Assembly (NCBI GenBank): GCA_902803745.1
Contig: CADCRB010000048.1
Span: forward strand, 1-8,549
Origin: an uncultured Lachnospiraceae bacterium
GTDB taxonomy: Bacteria; Bacillota; Clostridia; Lachnospirales; Lachnospiraceae
Direction of reading: 5' to 3'
DNA length: 8,549 bases
Numbering within the stretch: position 1 is the stretch's first letter; each line of letters opens with the position of its first letter. Made by a program: the position numbers and the translations under genes. The notes beneath the pieces were generated by a model that was not told the DNA's origin, searched no databases, and saw only the letters and a program-made list of their open reading frames with translations. Positions 1-7,043 of this stretch are shown here, in pieces.

Positions 1-57
1 AGTCTTATCAAACGTGAAATGCTCGAAAAAGTGCGTAAATTCAAGGATTTCTATTAG
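1..57 (+). CDS. C-terminal end of an unidentified protein (partial)
   Basis: Frame 1 is open from the left edge to a TAG at 55-57 and gives an 18-residue, Lys-rich tail, SLIKREMLEKVRKFKDFY. The gene starts outside the window and the tail is too short to assign a family. It converges on the methyltransferase gene of the minus strand, and the two stop codons overlap by two bases (TAG at 55-57, TAA on the minus strand at 56-54), which leaves no room for a terminator between them. Helix-like, charged composition supports real coding sequence, but an 18-codon open frame could also arise by chance. Confidence 0.5.
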   Translation, partial: SLIKREMLEKVRKFKDFY

Positions 58-1448
58 TTCACTCTTGTGAGCAACACTACAGTCTCCACATGGCTTGTGT
101 GGCAAAACTGATCAAACACCGTATACCGGGAAAGTTTATATCCCGCTGCCAGAAAGACCTTTATATCTATCGCCTGAGTCGCCGGATCACATGCAATATA
201 TATTATTTTTGCCGGCGATGCCTTTACGATGGCATCCAGTGCCAGCCTTTCCATTCCGGATCTCGGCGGATCAAGTACCACCACATCGGCGGAGATATTC
301 TCTACCCCTGGCAGATATTCTTCAGCTGCGGATGCAGTAAACTCCACATTAGTTATCCCGTTAATCTTTGCATTCTCCCTTGCATCTTCGATCGCCCTTT
401 CCGAGATCTCCACCCCGAATACCTCAGACGCCTTTTTAGAAAAAAACAGGGATATTGTTCCTATACCGCAGCAAAGATCATATACCTTTTCGTTACCGGT
501 AAGCGAAGCATACTCCATAGCTTTCTCATATATTTTTACCGCCTGTTCCGAATTTATCTGATAGAAAGAGGAAGGAGAGATCCTGAAGGTCAGATCCTTC
601 ATTGTGTCGGTGATATATCCGGGACCGAATATCACCCTTTCCGCCCTCCCGAGGATCACATTGGTCTTACGAGGATTCTCGTTGAGCACTATGGTCACAA
701 GTCCCGGGATTCCTTTAAGCGCCTCCACCAGACGATCGCGCATTTTTTCATCAAACGCTTCAAAGCTTTTCACCACGGGCATTATCATCAACTCTCCCGT
801 TCCGAAAGCCTTTCTTATTAGCAGATGTCTGACAATGCCTGTATCATTTATCTCATCATACGGCTCGAGTCCGTTCTCCTGACAAAAATTGATAAAAATT
901 CTCAGTATGGCTGAAAACTCCGGAGGATTAAGGCAGCACTCTTCCGCCTCTACGATATGATGTGTCCTTCCTGCGTAGAACCCCGATATAATCCTTCCTT
1001 CTCTGTCCCTGCCTATAGGATACTGTGCTTTATTGCGGTATCTCCATGGTTTATCCATTCCGACAGGAGCCTCATGAGCTGCATCCAGTATCTTCGCAGG
1101 TATTCCTCCTATTCGGAGCAGACAGTTATATACCTTATCATCCTTATACTCCAGCTGTTTCTCGTAGGAAAGCTCCTGTATGACACACCCCCCGCAGGAT
1201 CTTGCCTGATCACATTTTGGCTTCACTCTGTCAGACGATCCATGCTCGATCGAGATCAGCCTCGCAAATGCCATATCTTTTTTTACCTTAGTCAGACCGG
1301 CAGTAACCACGTCTCCAGGGAGGGCATCTTTTACAAATATCGGATAACCTTTGGTCTTTGCTATCCCTGCTCCATCTGAAGAAAGGGCTCCTATTTCGAG
1401 CCCTTTCAATACATCATTCTTTGCATAGATGAGATCCGTTTTTTTCAC
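54..1448 (-). CDS. rlmD: 23S rRNA (uracil-5-)-methyltransferase, RlmD/RumA family
   Basis: SAM-dependent enzyme predicted to form 5-methyluridine in 23S rRNA (U1939 in E. coli numbering; some Firmicutes enzymes, RlmCD, also modify U747, and sequence alone cannot decide). The start used is the GTG at 1448-1446, giving 464 residues: GGAGGAGG lies just upstream and the GTG overlaps the yhaM stop as GTGA. Residues 1-70 resemble a TRAM RNA-binding domain. Cys79, Cys85 and Cys88 (C-x5-C-x2-C), with Cys171 or Cys172, match the [4Fe-4S] ligands of RumA. The SAM site is DLCCGIGT (about 324-331), then LDPPRSG (about 392-398). The catalytic Cys is in IACDPATQ (Cys420), and HVETV near the end carries the proton-abstracting Glu (455). 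All key residues are present. It is the last gene of the mutS2-to-rlmD series. Reading upstream to an ATG at 1523 would add 25 residues inside yhaM and is unlikely. Confidence 0.93.
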   Translation of the reverse strand: MKKTDLIYAKNDVLKGLEIGALSSDGAGIAKTKGYPIFVKDALPGDVVTAGLTKVKKDMAFARLISIEHGSSDRVKPKCDQARSCGGCVIQELSYEKQLEYKDDKVYNCLLRIGGIPAKILDAAHEAPVGMDKPWRYRNKAQYPIGRDREGRIISGFYAGRTHHIVEAEECCLNPPEFSAILRIFINFCQENGLEPYDEINDTGIVRHLLIRKAFGTGELMIMPVVKSFEAFDEKMRDRLVEALKGIPGLVTIVLNENPRKTNVILGRAERVIFGPGYITDTMKDLTFRISPSSFYQINSEQAVKIYEKAMEYASLTGNEKVYDLCCGIGTISLFFSKKASEVFGVEISERAIEDARENAKINGITNVEFTASAAEEYLPGVENISADVVVLDPPRSGMERLALDAIVKASPAKIIYIACDPATQAIDIKVFLAAGYKLSRYTVFDQFCHTSHVETVVLLTRVN

Positions 1449-2410
1449 GTTTCCTCCTCCGAAACAGTCCAATTCGAAGTCCTTCTGATATTTCCCCCAA
1501 GAGGTCTGTTTATCCCGAGCCACTTATCTGATTCCCTGCCCTTAACAGCCTCCGAAAAAGTCTCCAGCTTTGCATCCGTATTGTCAGCCATATGCAGCGC
1601 AAAAGCCTCGATAAGCTCCGGAGTCTTAGGTGATCCGAATTCCAGTTCCCCGTGATGGGCTAATATGCAATGCTGCAGCTCTGAAAGCAGCTTTGCGGGA
1701 AATCCTTCTATCTTAGCTACCCTTGCAGCTATCATTTCGGCTCCCATATAAATATGTCCCAGCAGCTGTCCGTCATCCGTATAATCATTTTCAGGAAACT
1801 GTGAAAGCTCTTTTATCTTTCCGATATCATGGAGCATTGCAGCAGATATAAGCAGATCATGGTCCAGTACCGGATATGCCTTAGTGTAGAACTTGCATAG
1901 TCTTGTGACCGCAAGAGTATGCTGCATAAGACCTCCCACAAACCCATGATGAACGGTCTTGGCAGCAGAGCATTTCCTGAAGCTTTCAATAAATTCCTTA
2001 TCATCCACAAAAAAGCTCTTCAGCAGGCTGTTAAGATGTTTATTCTTTACTGTATCGACTACATTTTTCAGTTGATTATACATGCTGTCATTATCAAAGG
2101 GTGACATCGGAAGATAATCTGCCGGATTGTATTCCCCGTCCTCCGCCCGTCTCAGCCTCCTAATATTGACCTGTATTGCACCGTTAAATACAGTAACATC
2201 GCCTGAGACATATATATAATCCAGCTCGTCAAATTCACCTATACCATCAGAGTTCGGCTCCCATATCTTCGCATCCGTATTTGCAGTCTTATCCATAAGG
2301 GTAAGGCTCATATATTCCTTGCCGGTTTTTGTTGTCAGATTTGCTGCTTTCTTACATAGATATACGTCAGAGATCCGGTCTCCCTCAGCCAGCTCATTCA
2401 GATACTTCAT
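1445..2410 (-). CDS. yhaM: 3'-5' exoribonuclease YhaM family (OB-fold plus HD domain)
   Basis: 321 residues, close to the roughly 314 of B. subtilis YhaM, a cytoplasmic exonuclease that degrades RNA (and ssDNA in vitro) from the 3' end. Residues about 8-90 form an OB-fold nucleic-acid-binding domain (for example LTLMDKTANTDAKIW near 36-50). The HD phosphohydrolase domain spans about 150-290: His164 in LMQHTLAV, the His194-Asp195 pair in MLHDIGKIKEL, His219 in LLGHI, His252-His253 in LAHHGELEFGS, and Asp276 in LHMADNTDA. These are the expected metal ligands and none is missing. The ATG at 2410 has AAAGGA about ten bases upstream. The gene follows the response regulator after 32 nt and overlaps rlmD by 4 nt, so it is probably co-transcribed with both. 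Its generic label would be an HD-domain OB-fold protein; the YhaM assignment rests on the domain order and the long AHHGxLEFGSPKTP motif. Confidence 0.92.
   Translation of the reverse strand: MKYLNELAEGDRISDVYLCKKAANLTTKTGKEYMSLTLMDKTANTDAKIWEPNSDGIGEFDELDYIYVSGDVTVFNGAIQVNIRRLRRAEDGEYNPADYLPMSPFDNDSMYNQLKNVVDTVKNKHLNSLLKSFFVDDKEFIESFRKCSAAKTVHHGFVGGLMQHTLAVTRLCKFYTKAYPVLDHDLLISAAMLHDIGKIKELSQFPENDYTDDGQLLGHIYMGAEMIAARVAKIEGFPAKLLSELQHCILAHHGELEFGSPKTPELIEAFALHMADNTDAKLETFSEAVKGRESDKWLGINRPLGGNIRRTSNWTVSEEET
1453..1460 (-). promoter_or_regulatory. Strong ribosome binding site that sets the rlmD start
   Basis: On the minus strand the sequence reads GGAGGAGGAAAC followed by GTG. The purine run lies inside the last codons of yhaM (Glu-Glu-Glu-Thr), so the yhaM C-terminus doubles as the rlmD ribosome site. 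Together with the GTGA stop/start overlap this indicates coupled translation and supports the GTG at 1448 over the upstream in-frame ATG. Confidence 0.85.
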
Positions 2411-2442
2411 GTTTTATAAGTCCTTTCAGTTTTCGTATTATT

Positions 2443-3144
2443 TCAGGATGTTTCAAATTTATAGCCTATTCCCCATACAGTAGCAATACGCCAGGAATTA
2501 TGGTCATTGATCTTCTCCCTGAGTCTTTTGATATGTACATCCACGGTTCGAGTATCACCTATATACTCGTATCCCCATATGTGATCCAAAAGCTGCTCCC
2601 TTGTAAAGACCTGATTGGGAGAAGAAGCCAGAAAATAAAGAAGCTCCAGTTCCTTGGGCGGCATATCTATATTCTGTCCGTTATAAAGGACAGAATAATT
2701 TGTCAGATTTATCGACAGATCAGGATATTCAACCTTCTTGATCGCGCCCGCATCCGCCTTTTCCTGTGTCACGGGCCTGTATCGCCTAAGCACGGCCTTT
2801 ACTCTGGCCACCAGTTCCTTTGAATCAAAGGGCTTTTCCATATAGTCGTCTGCCCCGAGCTCCAACCCAAGCACCTTGTCAAAGACCTCTCCCTTTGCGG
2901 AAAGCATGATTATGGGCGTCTGGCTTTTGGCTCTTACTTCACGACAGACCTGATAACCATCTATTCCCGGGAGCATCAGATCCAAAAGTATAAGATCCGG
3001 CTCAAATCTGTCAAAGGCCTGCAGTGCAGCCTCTCCGTCATGCACAATATGTGTATCAAAGCACTCCTTTGTCAGATATAGCGATATCAGTTCCGCAATG
3101 TTTTCATCATCATCTACAATAAGGATTTTCTGTTTATTTGACAT
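2443..3144 (-). CDS. Response regulator, OmpR/PhoB family, winged-helix DNA-binding
   Basis: 233 residues, typical for the family. The receiver domain (about 5-118) has the acidic pocket DDD at 11-13, phospho-acceptor Asp55 in LLDLMLPG, Ser82 in IMLSAKGE (Ser in place of the more common Thr) and Lys104 in YMEKPFDSKEL. The winged-helix domain (about 137-231) includes the PPKELELLYFLA helix, the TREQLLDHIWGY segment, the recognition helix TRTVDVHIKRLREKI and the wing IATVWGIGYKFE. The receiver resembles the WalR/PhoP group, but target genes cannot be read from it. The ATG has AAGGAG six bases upstream. It lies 43 nt after mutS2 and 32 nt before yhaM, with no kinase on its own strand. The likely partner is the kinase at 7040-8458, the only one in the window. 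This pairing is inferred. Confidence 0.95.
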   Translation of the reverse strand: MSNKQKILIVDDDENIAELISLYLTKECFDTHIVHDGEAALQAFDRFEPDLILLDLMLPGIDGYQVCREVRAKSQTPIIMLSAKGEVFDKVLGLELGADDYMEKPFDSKELVARVKAVLRRYRPVTQEKADAGAIKKVEYPDLSINLTNYSVLYNGQNIDMPPKELELLYFLASSPNQVFTREQLLDHIWGYEYIGDTRTVDVHIKRLREKINDHNSWRIATVWGIGYKFETS

Positions 3145-3187
3145 TTCCTGCTCCTTGCTTCAAAAGCATATGCATCGGCCCGTATTC

Positions 3188-5551
3188 TTACTGCTTAAAT
3201 TTCACTACAGTCACACCTGCATCGCCTTCTCCGTATTCTCCGGTCCGGTAAGACTTAACATATTTTACCTTCTTCAGTTCACGCTGGACAGCATCCCTGA
3301 GCTTTCCCGTTCCCTTCCCATGCACTATCCTTACCTCGGCAAGGTGTGACATATATGCATCATCCAGGTATTCAGCCATCTTTGCCAGCCCTTCATCCAC
3401 GGTTAGGCCGATTATATTAAGCTCTGTCGGAATGCTCTTTGCATGTGACAAGCCCTTCATTCCGGAAGACCGCGGCTTTGCTTTGTTCTCTGACTCTGCC
3501 GGCTTAAGATCACTGATATTAGTCTTATAATTCATTATACCACACTGTACGGTCAGGTTACCTTTACTGTCAGGCTTGGTAAGGACATTCCCCCTGAACC
3601 CCGAGGAAACAATTTCCACGCTCATCCCCAAAGCAATGTCCTGTTCCCTGATGCCGGAGTTCTTGACCTTCTCAGGCTTTTCAGCATCCTGTCTTTCTAT
3701 CCCGCGCCTTAGCATTGCTCTGTCTGCTTCGAGTTTCTTCACTCCTTCACGATCCGCGGATGTTCCGTATTTGTTTATGTCTCTCAGCACAGCATCAGCC
3801 TGGAGCTTGGCATCCTGCAGGATATCTGCAGCCTCCCTTCTGGCTTTTTCAATGATCCTGTCACGTTCTCTTTGAAGCTTCTCTCTTGTATCGTCAAGCT
3901 GTTGTCTGAGAGATGCGGCTTCATTCCTTTCGCTGTCAGCTTCATTTTGAAGCTTTTCCAGCTCCTGCCTGGCATCATCAAGGCGCCCCACCACTGATTC
4001 AAACTCACGGTCTGCCTCATCCATCCGCCTTTCGGCTTCCTCTATCACATAACCGGGAAGTCCCAGTTTCCTTGATATGGCAAAAGCATTACTCTTTCCG
4101 GGAACCCCTATCAGAAGATGATAGGTGGGTGACAGAGTTTCCACATCAAATTCGCAGCAGGCATTTTCTATCCCCTGTGTATCCAGAGCGTACATTTTCA
4201 GTTCTGAATAATGAGTGGTAGCCATGGATCTGATCCCCCTTACATGGAGGAAATTCAGGATGGAAATTGCAAGAGCCGCTCCTTCTTCAGGATCGGTACC
4301 GGCTCCCAGCTCATCAAAAAGGCACAGGGAATCCTTATCGCACCTTTTCAGGATATCCACGATGTTAGCCATATGTGCCGAGAAGGTGGAAAGTGACTGC
4401 TCGATGCTCTGCTCATCTCCTATATCAGCATATATCTCCCTGAAAAAGCCCAGCTTTGATCCCTCCGCTGCCGGAATGAAAAGACCTGATAATCCCATCA
4501 TCGTTAAAAGACCGGCTGTCTTTAGGGTTACTGTCTTTCCTCCTGTATTCGGTCCCGTGATTATAAGCTGATCGTAATCGATACCAAGACGGATGTTTAT
4601 AGGGACCACCTTCTTTTCGTCCAGAAGCGGATGTCTTGCTTCCTTAAGGTCAAACGAAAGGTCCTCGGAAAAAACCGGCCTGAATGCTTTCATGTCAAGT
4701 GCAAGTCCTGCGCACGCAAAAACATGATCAAGACCGGTAACTATATCTATATCCGCAATGATCTGGTCACTCTTCAGGGCTACCTCTGATGAAAGTCTCT
4801 GAAGGATGGCCTGTATCTCCTGTTTTTCGGATATCTGAAGTTCTCTTACTTCATTATTAAGCTTCACTGAAGAGGCAGGCTCTATAAATATGGTCGAACC
4901 GGTGGATGAAGTATCATGAACCATACCCGGGACCTGATTTTTATACTCAGACTTCACCGGTATCACAAATCTTCCGTCGCGCTGGGTAACAACAGGCTCC
5001 ATGAGATATGACGCATATTTCCCCTGGACCATCGATGACAGCTCTGATCTGATACGCTCCCTGGTATTCCTGATGCCGCGTCGGATATCCTTTAGCGCTC
5101 CGGACGCGTCATCTGCTATTTCATCCTCCGATATAATGCATCTTCGTATTTCCCTTGCTATATCCGACAGAGGAACAAGGCAGTCAAAGTCGTCATAAAG
5201 CGAATCAGGATTGTCCTCAAATCGCTCCCTCGTCCCGTAAGCCTTTATCGTCTCTATAGTCTCAAGGGTAGCTGCTGTATCCATCAGCTCTCCGGGAGTC
5301 AATACAAACTCTCTTCCGGTCGAAAGTACGCCACTTCTTACATCACGTATCCCCCCGAAGGATATTGTTCCGTCCTTAAATATCCGTTCGACCGCATCCG
5401 AGACGCGGGAGAGTCTGCGCTCCGCTTCCTCCCGGGAAGGCGCAGGCAAAGTTTCCCTGCAGAGTTTTTTTGCTTCCGAAGAAGCAGCGCGCTCTGCAAG
5501 CATTTCAAGTATTTTATAATATTCAAGCTTCTCTATGACTCTTTTATTCAT
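3188..5551 (-). CDS. mutS2: MutS2 ATPase/Smr-domain protein (endonuclease MutS2)
   Basis: 787 residues, near-identical in length to B. subtilis MutS2 (785). MutS2 proteins suppress recombination in some species, and in B. subtilis have been linked to rescue of collided ribosomes rather than to mismatch repair. Order of parts: core and clamp region (1-320), which lacks the MutS mismatch-recognition domain; Walker A GPNTGGKT at 333-340; the QSLSTFSAH segment at 385-393; Walker B LCLFDELGAGTDP at 409-421; ATTHYSELK at 444-452; a long coiled coil at about 503-625; a KOW-like segment at about 640-685; and a C-terminal Smr domain at about 708-787 with HGKGTG at 744-749 and GEGDAGVTVV near the end. 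The Smr LDxRG/LDxHG motif reads LNIIG here (Asn712, Ile714), which may affect nuclease activity. The ATG at 5551 has a purine-rich but distant AAAGGA upstream. It is the first gene of the minus-strand series. Confidence 0.96.
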   Translation of the reverse strand: MNKRVIEKLEYYKILEMLAERAASSEAKKLCRETLPAPSREEAERRLSRVSDAVERIFKDGTISFGGIRDVRSGVLSTGREFVLTPGELMDTAATLETIETIKAYGTRERFEDNPDSLYDDFDCLVPLSDIAREIRRCIISEDEIADDASGALKDIRRGIRNTRERIRSELSSMVQGKYASYLMEPVVTQRDGRFVIPVKSEYKNQVPGMVHDTSSTGSTIFIEPASSVKLNNEVRELQISEKQEIQAILQRLSSEVALKSDQIIADIDIVTGLDHVFACAGLALDMKAFRPVFSEDLSFDLKEARHPLLDEKKVVPINIRLGIDYDQLIITGPNTGGKTVTLKTAGLLTMMGLSGLFIPAAEGSKLGFFREIYADIGDEQSIEQSLSTFSAHMANIVDILKRCDKDSLCLFDELGAGTDPEEGAALAISILNFLHVRGIRSMATTHYSELKMYALDTQGIENACCEFDVETLSPTYHLLIGVPGKSNAFAISRKLGLPGYVIEEAERRMDEADREFESVVGRLDDARQELEKLQNEADSERNEAASLRQQLDDTREKLQRERDRIIEKARREAADILQDAKLQADAVLRDINKYGTSADREGVKKLEADRAMLRRGIERQDAEKPEKVKNSGIREQDIALGMSVEIVSSGFRGNVLTKPDSKGNLTVQCGIMNYKTNISDLKPAESENKAKPRSSGMKGLSHAKSIPTELNIIGLTVDEGLAKMAEYLDDAYMSHLAEVRIVHGKGTGKLRDAVQRELKKVKYVKSYRTGEYGEGDAGVTVVKFKQ

Positions 5552-5593
5552 TATCTTTTTCTGATCCTTTGTTTTCCGAAAAAGAAGGAATTG

Positions 5594-5602
5594 TGGTATA
5601 CT
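5594..5602 (+). promoter_or_regulatory. Candidate extended -10 promoter for the HtrA-like/kinase operon
   Basis: TGGTATACT contains the TGn extension and a -10 hexamer TATACT (5597-5602), one base from the TATAAT consensus. No good -35 hexamer is seen 16-18 bases upstream (TTCCGA is the best at 17), which is usual for extended -10 promoters. Transcription would begin near 5608-5610, giving a leader of about 94 nt before the GTG at 5703. It is the best promoter-like site in this 151-nt divergent region. The minus-strand promoter for mutS2 should lie here too, but only weak candidates were seen. Confidence 0.45.
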
Positions 5603-5608
5603 CAGATA

Positions 5609-5634
5609 CGGATTTCTTCATTCACAGAGATCCG
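5609..5634 (+). promoter_or_regulatory. Hairpin in the 5' leader of the HtrA-like/kinase mRNA
   Basis: CGGATTTCT (5609-5617) pairs with AGAGATCCG (5626-5634) around an 8-base loop. All nine positions pair in the + strand RNA, one as a U-G wobble. In minus-strand RNA that position would be an A-C mismatch, so the structure fits + transcription better. It begins at the start site predicted from the TATACT box and would form the very 5' end of the transcript. No U-run follows, so it is not an intrinsic terminator. It may stabilise the mRNA or serve as a DNA operator. No known riboswitch is recognised. Confidence 0.4.
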
Positions 5635-5702
5635 CACGTTTACCGGTTTACAATGATCGACAATATTATTAAGTATATAGTATCATTCGGAAATACATCA
5701 AG

Positions 5703-7043
5703 GTGGCATCAGATTTTATTAAAGAAAAAATAAAAGACAGGCCGGTTGATAAGAAGAAACTGGCAAAAAGGATAGGAATGACAGCTCTGATAGCTGTCGT
5801 TTTCGGTATGGTATCAGCCATCACCTTTACTCTGGTCTATGCCCGCATTTCCCCTGATCCCGGTGATACAGTCAGAGAAGTCAGTCTCTCAGGCTCGGAG
5901 CCTGAAAGTGCTGTTCCTGCGGCTTTATCCAAAGACAGTATCCCGGCTGCGCCCTCCGAAGACAAGGCGGTCATTTCCGCTGACACTGTTCCTCAGGATA
6001 CAAAGTCTGCAGAACCCGGCAATCCCGGCCGCTCCACCATTATAAACAATATAACTAACAACGTTGATATGAGCCCTGAAGCTTACTCCAGACTATGTCA
6101 GTCTGTCCATAATGTCGCTGCCGATGCTGCCAGATCACTTGTCACTGTAAAGGCAACTACCACTGACACTGACTGGTTTGAAAATCCATATGAGAACGGT
6201 AATACGGCCATGGGGTTGATGATAGCTGACAACGGCAGGCAGCTTCTGATCCTTGTTGACAGCAGCATCACAAAAGACGCAGAGCAAATATCCGTTGTAT
6301 TATCAGACGGCACACCTGCCAATGCAAAGATAATCAATACCGATCCCGACACCTCTCTTCAGATCATAGGCGTAGAGCTTTCCGAACTCAGTGATGAGGT
6401 AAAAGATCACATCCACTACGCCACTCTGGGGTCCTCCGCGTATTCCACCGTCGTCGGCACTCCGGTCATAGCCATAGGTTCACCCATAGGCATAGCTGAT
6501 TCTGAAGGATATGGATTTATTACCTCAATGTCTCAAGAAAAAGAAATGAGCGATTTTAATGTTCATCTACTTACCACTGACATTCGCGGTTCCGAAAACT
6601 CCTCGGGCGTGATAATTGATTACAGCGGGCGTGTACTGGGTATCATCACCGATGAATATAAAGACAGTAATCTCTCTGATATGATCACGACATATGCCAT
6701 ATCTGATATAAAAGATACCATAGAGAATCTTGCAAATGGAAAAGAACGGACCTATATGGGCATCATAGGCACCAGTGTTACCCAGGATGCTGCAGATACT
6801 TACAATCTGCCGATGGGCGCGTATGTAATAAATGTGGATCCCGATTCGCCTGCTATGACTGCCGGTATCCAGAGCGGTGATGTGATCACCAAGATCGGAA
6901 CTGAGGAAATAACAGACTATAACGATTACTCGGATGTGATATCAGAGCTTACCGCCGGAATAGAGACAGTGGTCACTGTCCAGAGATACTCCCGCGGTGA
7001 TTTTACAGAGCTCACATTTGAAGCAGTGCTTTCAAAGAAATGA
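5703..7043 (+). CDS. Membrane-anchored HtrA/DegP-like protein with PDZ domain, probable pseudoprotease
   Basis: 446 residues. A basic cytoplasmic segment (about 7-24) precedes one membrane helix (about 27-47), then a Ser/Pro/Glu-rich linker (about 50-110), a trypsin-fold S1C domain (about 135-345) and a PDZ domain (about 350-440, with YMGIIGTSV, GAYVINVDPDSPAMTAGIQSGD and KIGTEEI). The main body should lie outside the membrane. The S1C catalytic triad is broken. Where HtrA has TNxHVI this protein has LVDSSI, with Ser187 at the His position. The usual DxxTDLAVLK reads DPDTSLQIIG, with Ser218 at the Asp position. The GNSGGP nucleophile loop reads ENSSGVI, keeping only a Ser (300). Proteolysis by the HtrA mechanism is therefore unlikely, and a binding or sensing role is inferred. 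The GTG start has a weak ribosome site. An in-frame ATG at 5778 has a better one but would lose the basic segment before the membrane helix. It overlaps the kinase gene by ATGA. Confidence 0.9.
   Translation: MASDFIKEKIKDRPVDKKKLAKRIGMTALIAVVFGMVSAITFTLVYARISPDPGDTVREVSLSGSEPESAVPAALSKDSIPAAPSEDKAVISADTVPQDTKSAEPGNPGRSTIINNITNNVDMSPEAYSRLCQSVHNVAADAARSLVTVKATTTDTDWFENPYENGNTAMGLMIADNGRQLLILVDSSITKDAEQISVVLSDGTPANAKIINTDPDTSLQIIGVELSELSDEVKDHIHYATLGSSAYSTVVGTPVIAIGSPIGIADSEGYGFITSMSQEKEMSDFNVHLLTTDIRGSENSSGVIIDYSGRVLGIITDEYKDSNLSDMITTYAISDIKDTIENLANGKERTYMGIIGTSVTQDAADTYNLPMGAYVINVDPDSPAMTAGIQSGDVITKIGTEEITDYNDYSDVISELTAGIETVVTVQRYSRGDFTELTFEAVLSKK

Noticed and set aside
90..821. 243-codon open frame on the + strand opposite rlmD
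   Set aside because: It lies wholly antisense to a well-conserved gene, its translation is rich in Cys, Tyr, Arg and His with no domain, and there is no convincing ribosome site. It is a shadow frame.
1449..1523. Longer N-terminus of the methyltransferase, starting at an in-frame ATG at 1523
   Set aside because: The extra 25 codons overlap the yhaM coding region in another frame and do not resemble a TRAM N-terminus, while GTG at 1448 has an excellent ribosome site and a GTGA overlap.
2329..2823. 164-codon open frame on the + strand across yhaM and the regulator
   Set aside because: It crosses two real genes on the other strand and gives no recognisable domain.
3166..3173. Palindrome GCATATGC between mutS2 and the regulator
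   Set aside because: Eight bases are too few to support an operator or a terminator, and no T-run follows, so it is likely chance.
4215..4571. Open frames on the + strand opposite the MutS2 ATPase region
   Set aside because: They are antisense to the most conserved part of mutS2, and their composition is that of a complementary-strand shadow.
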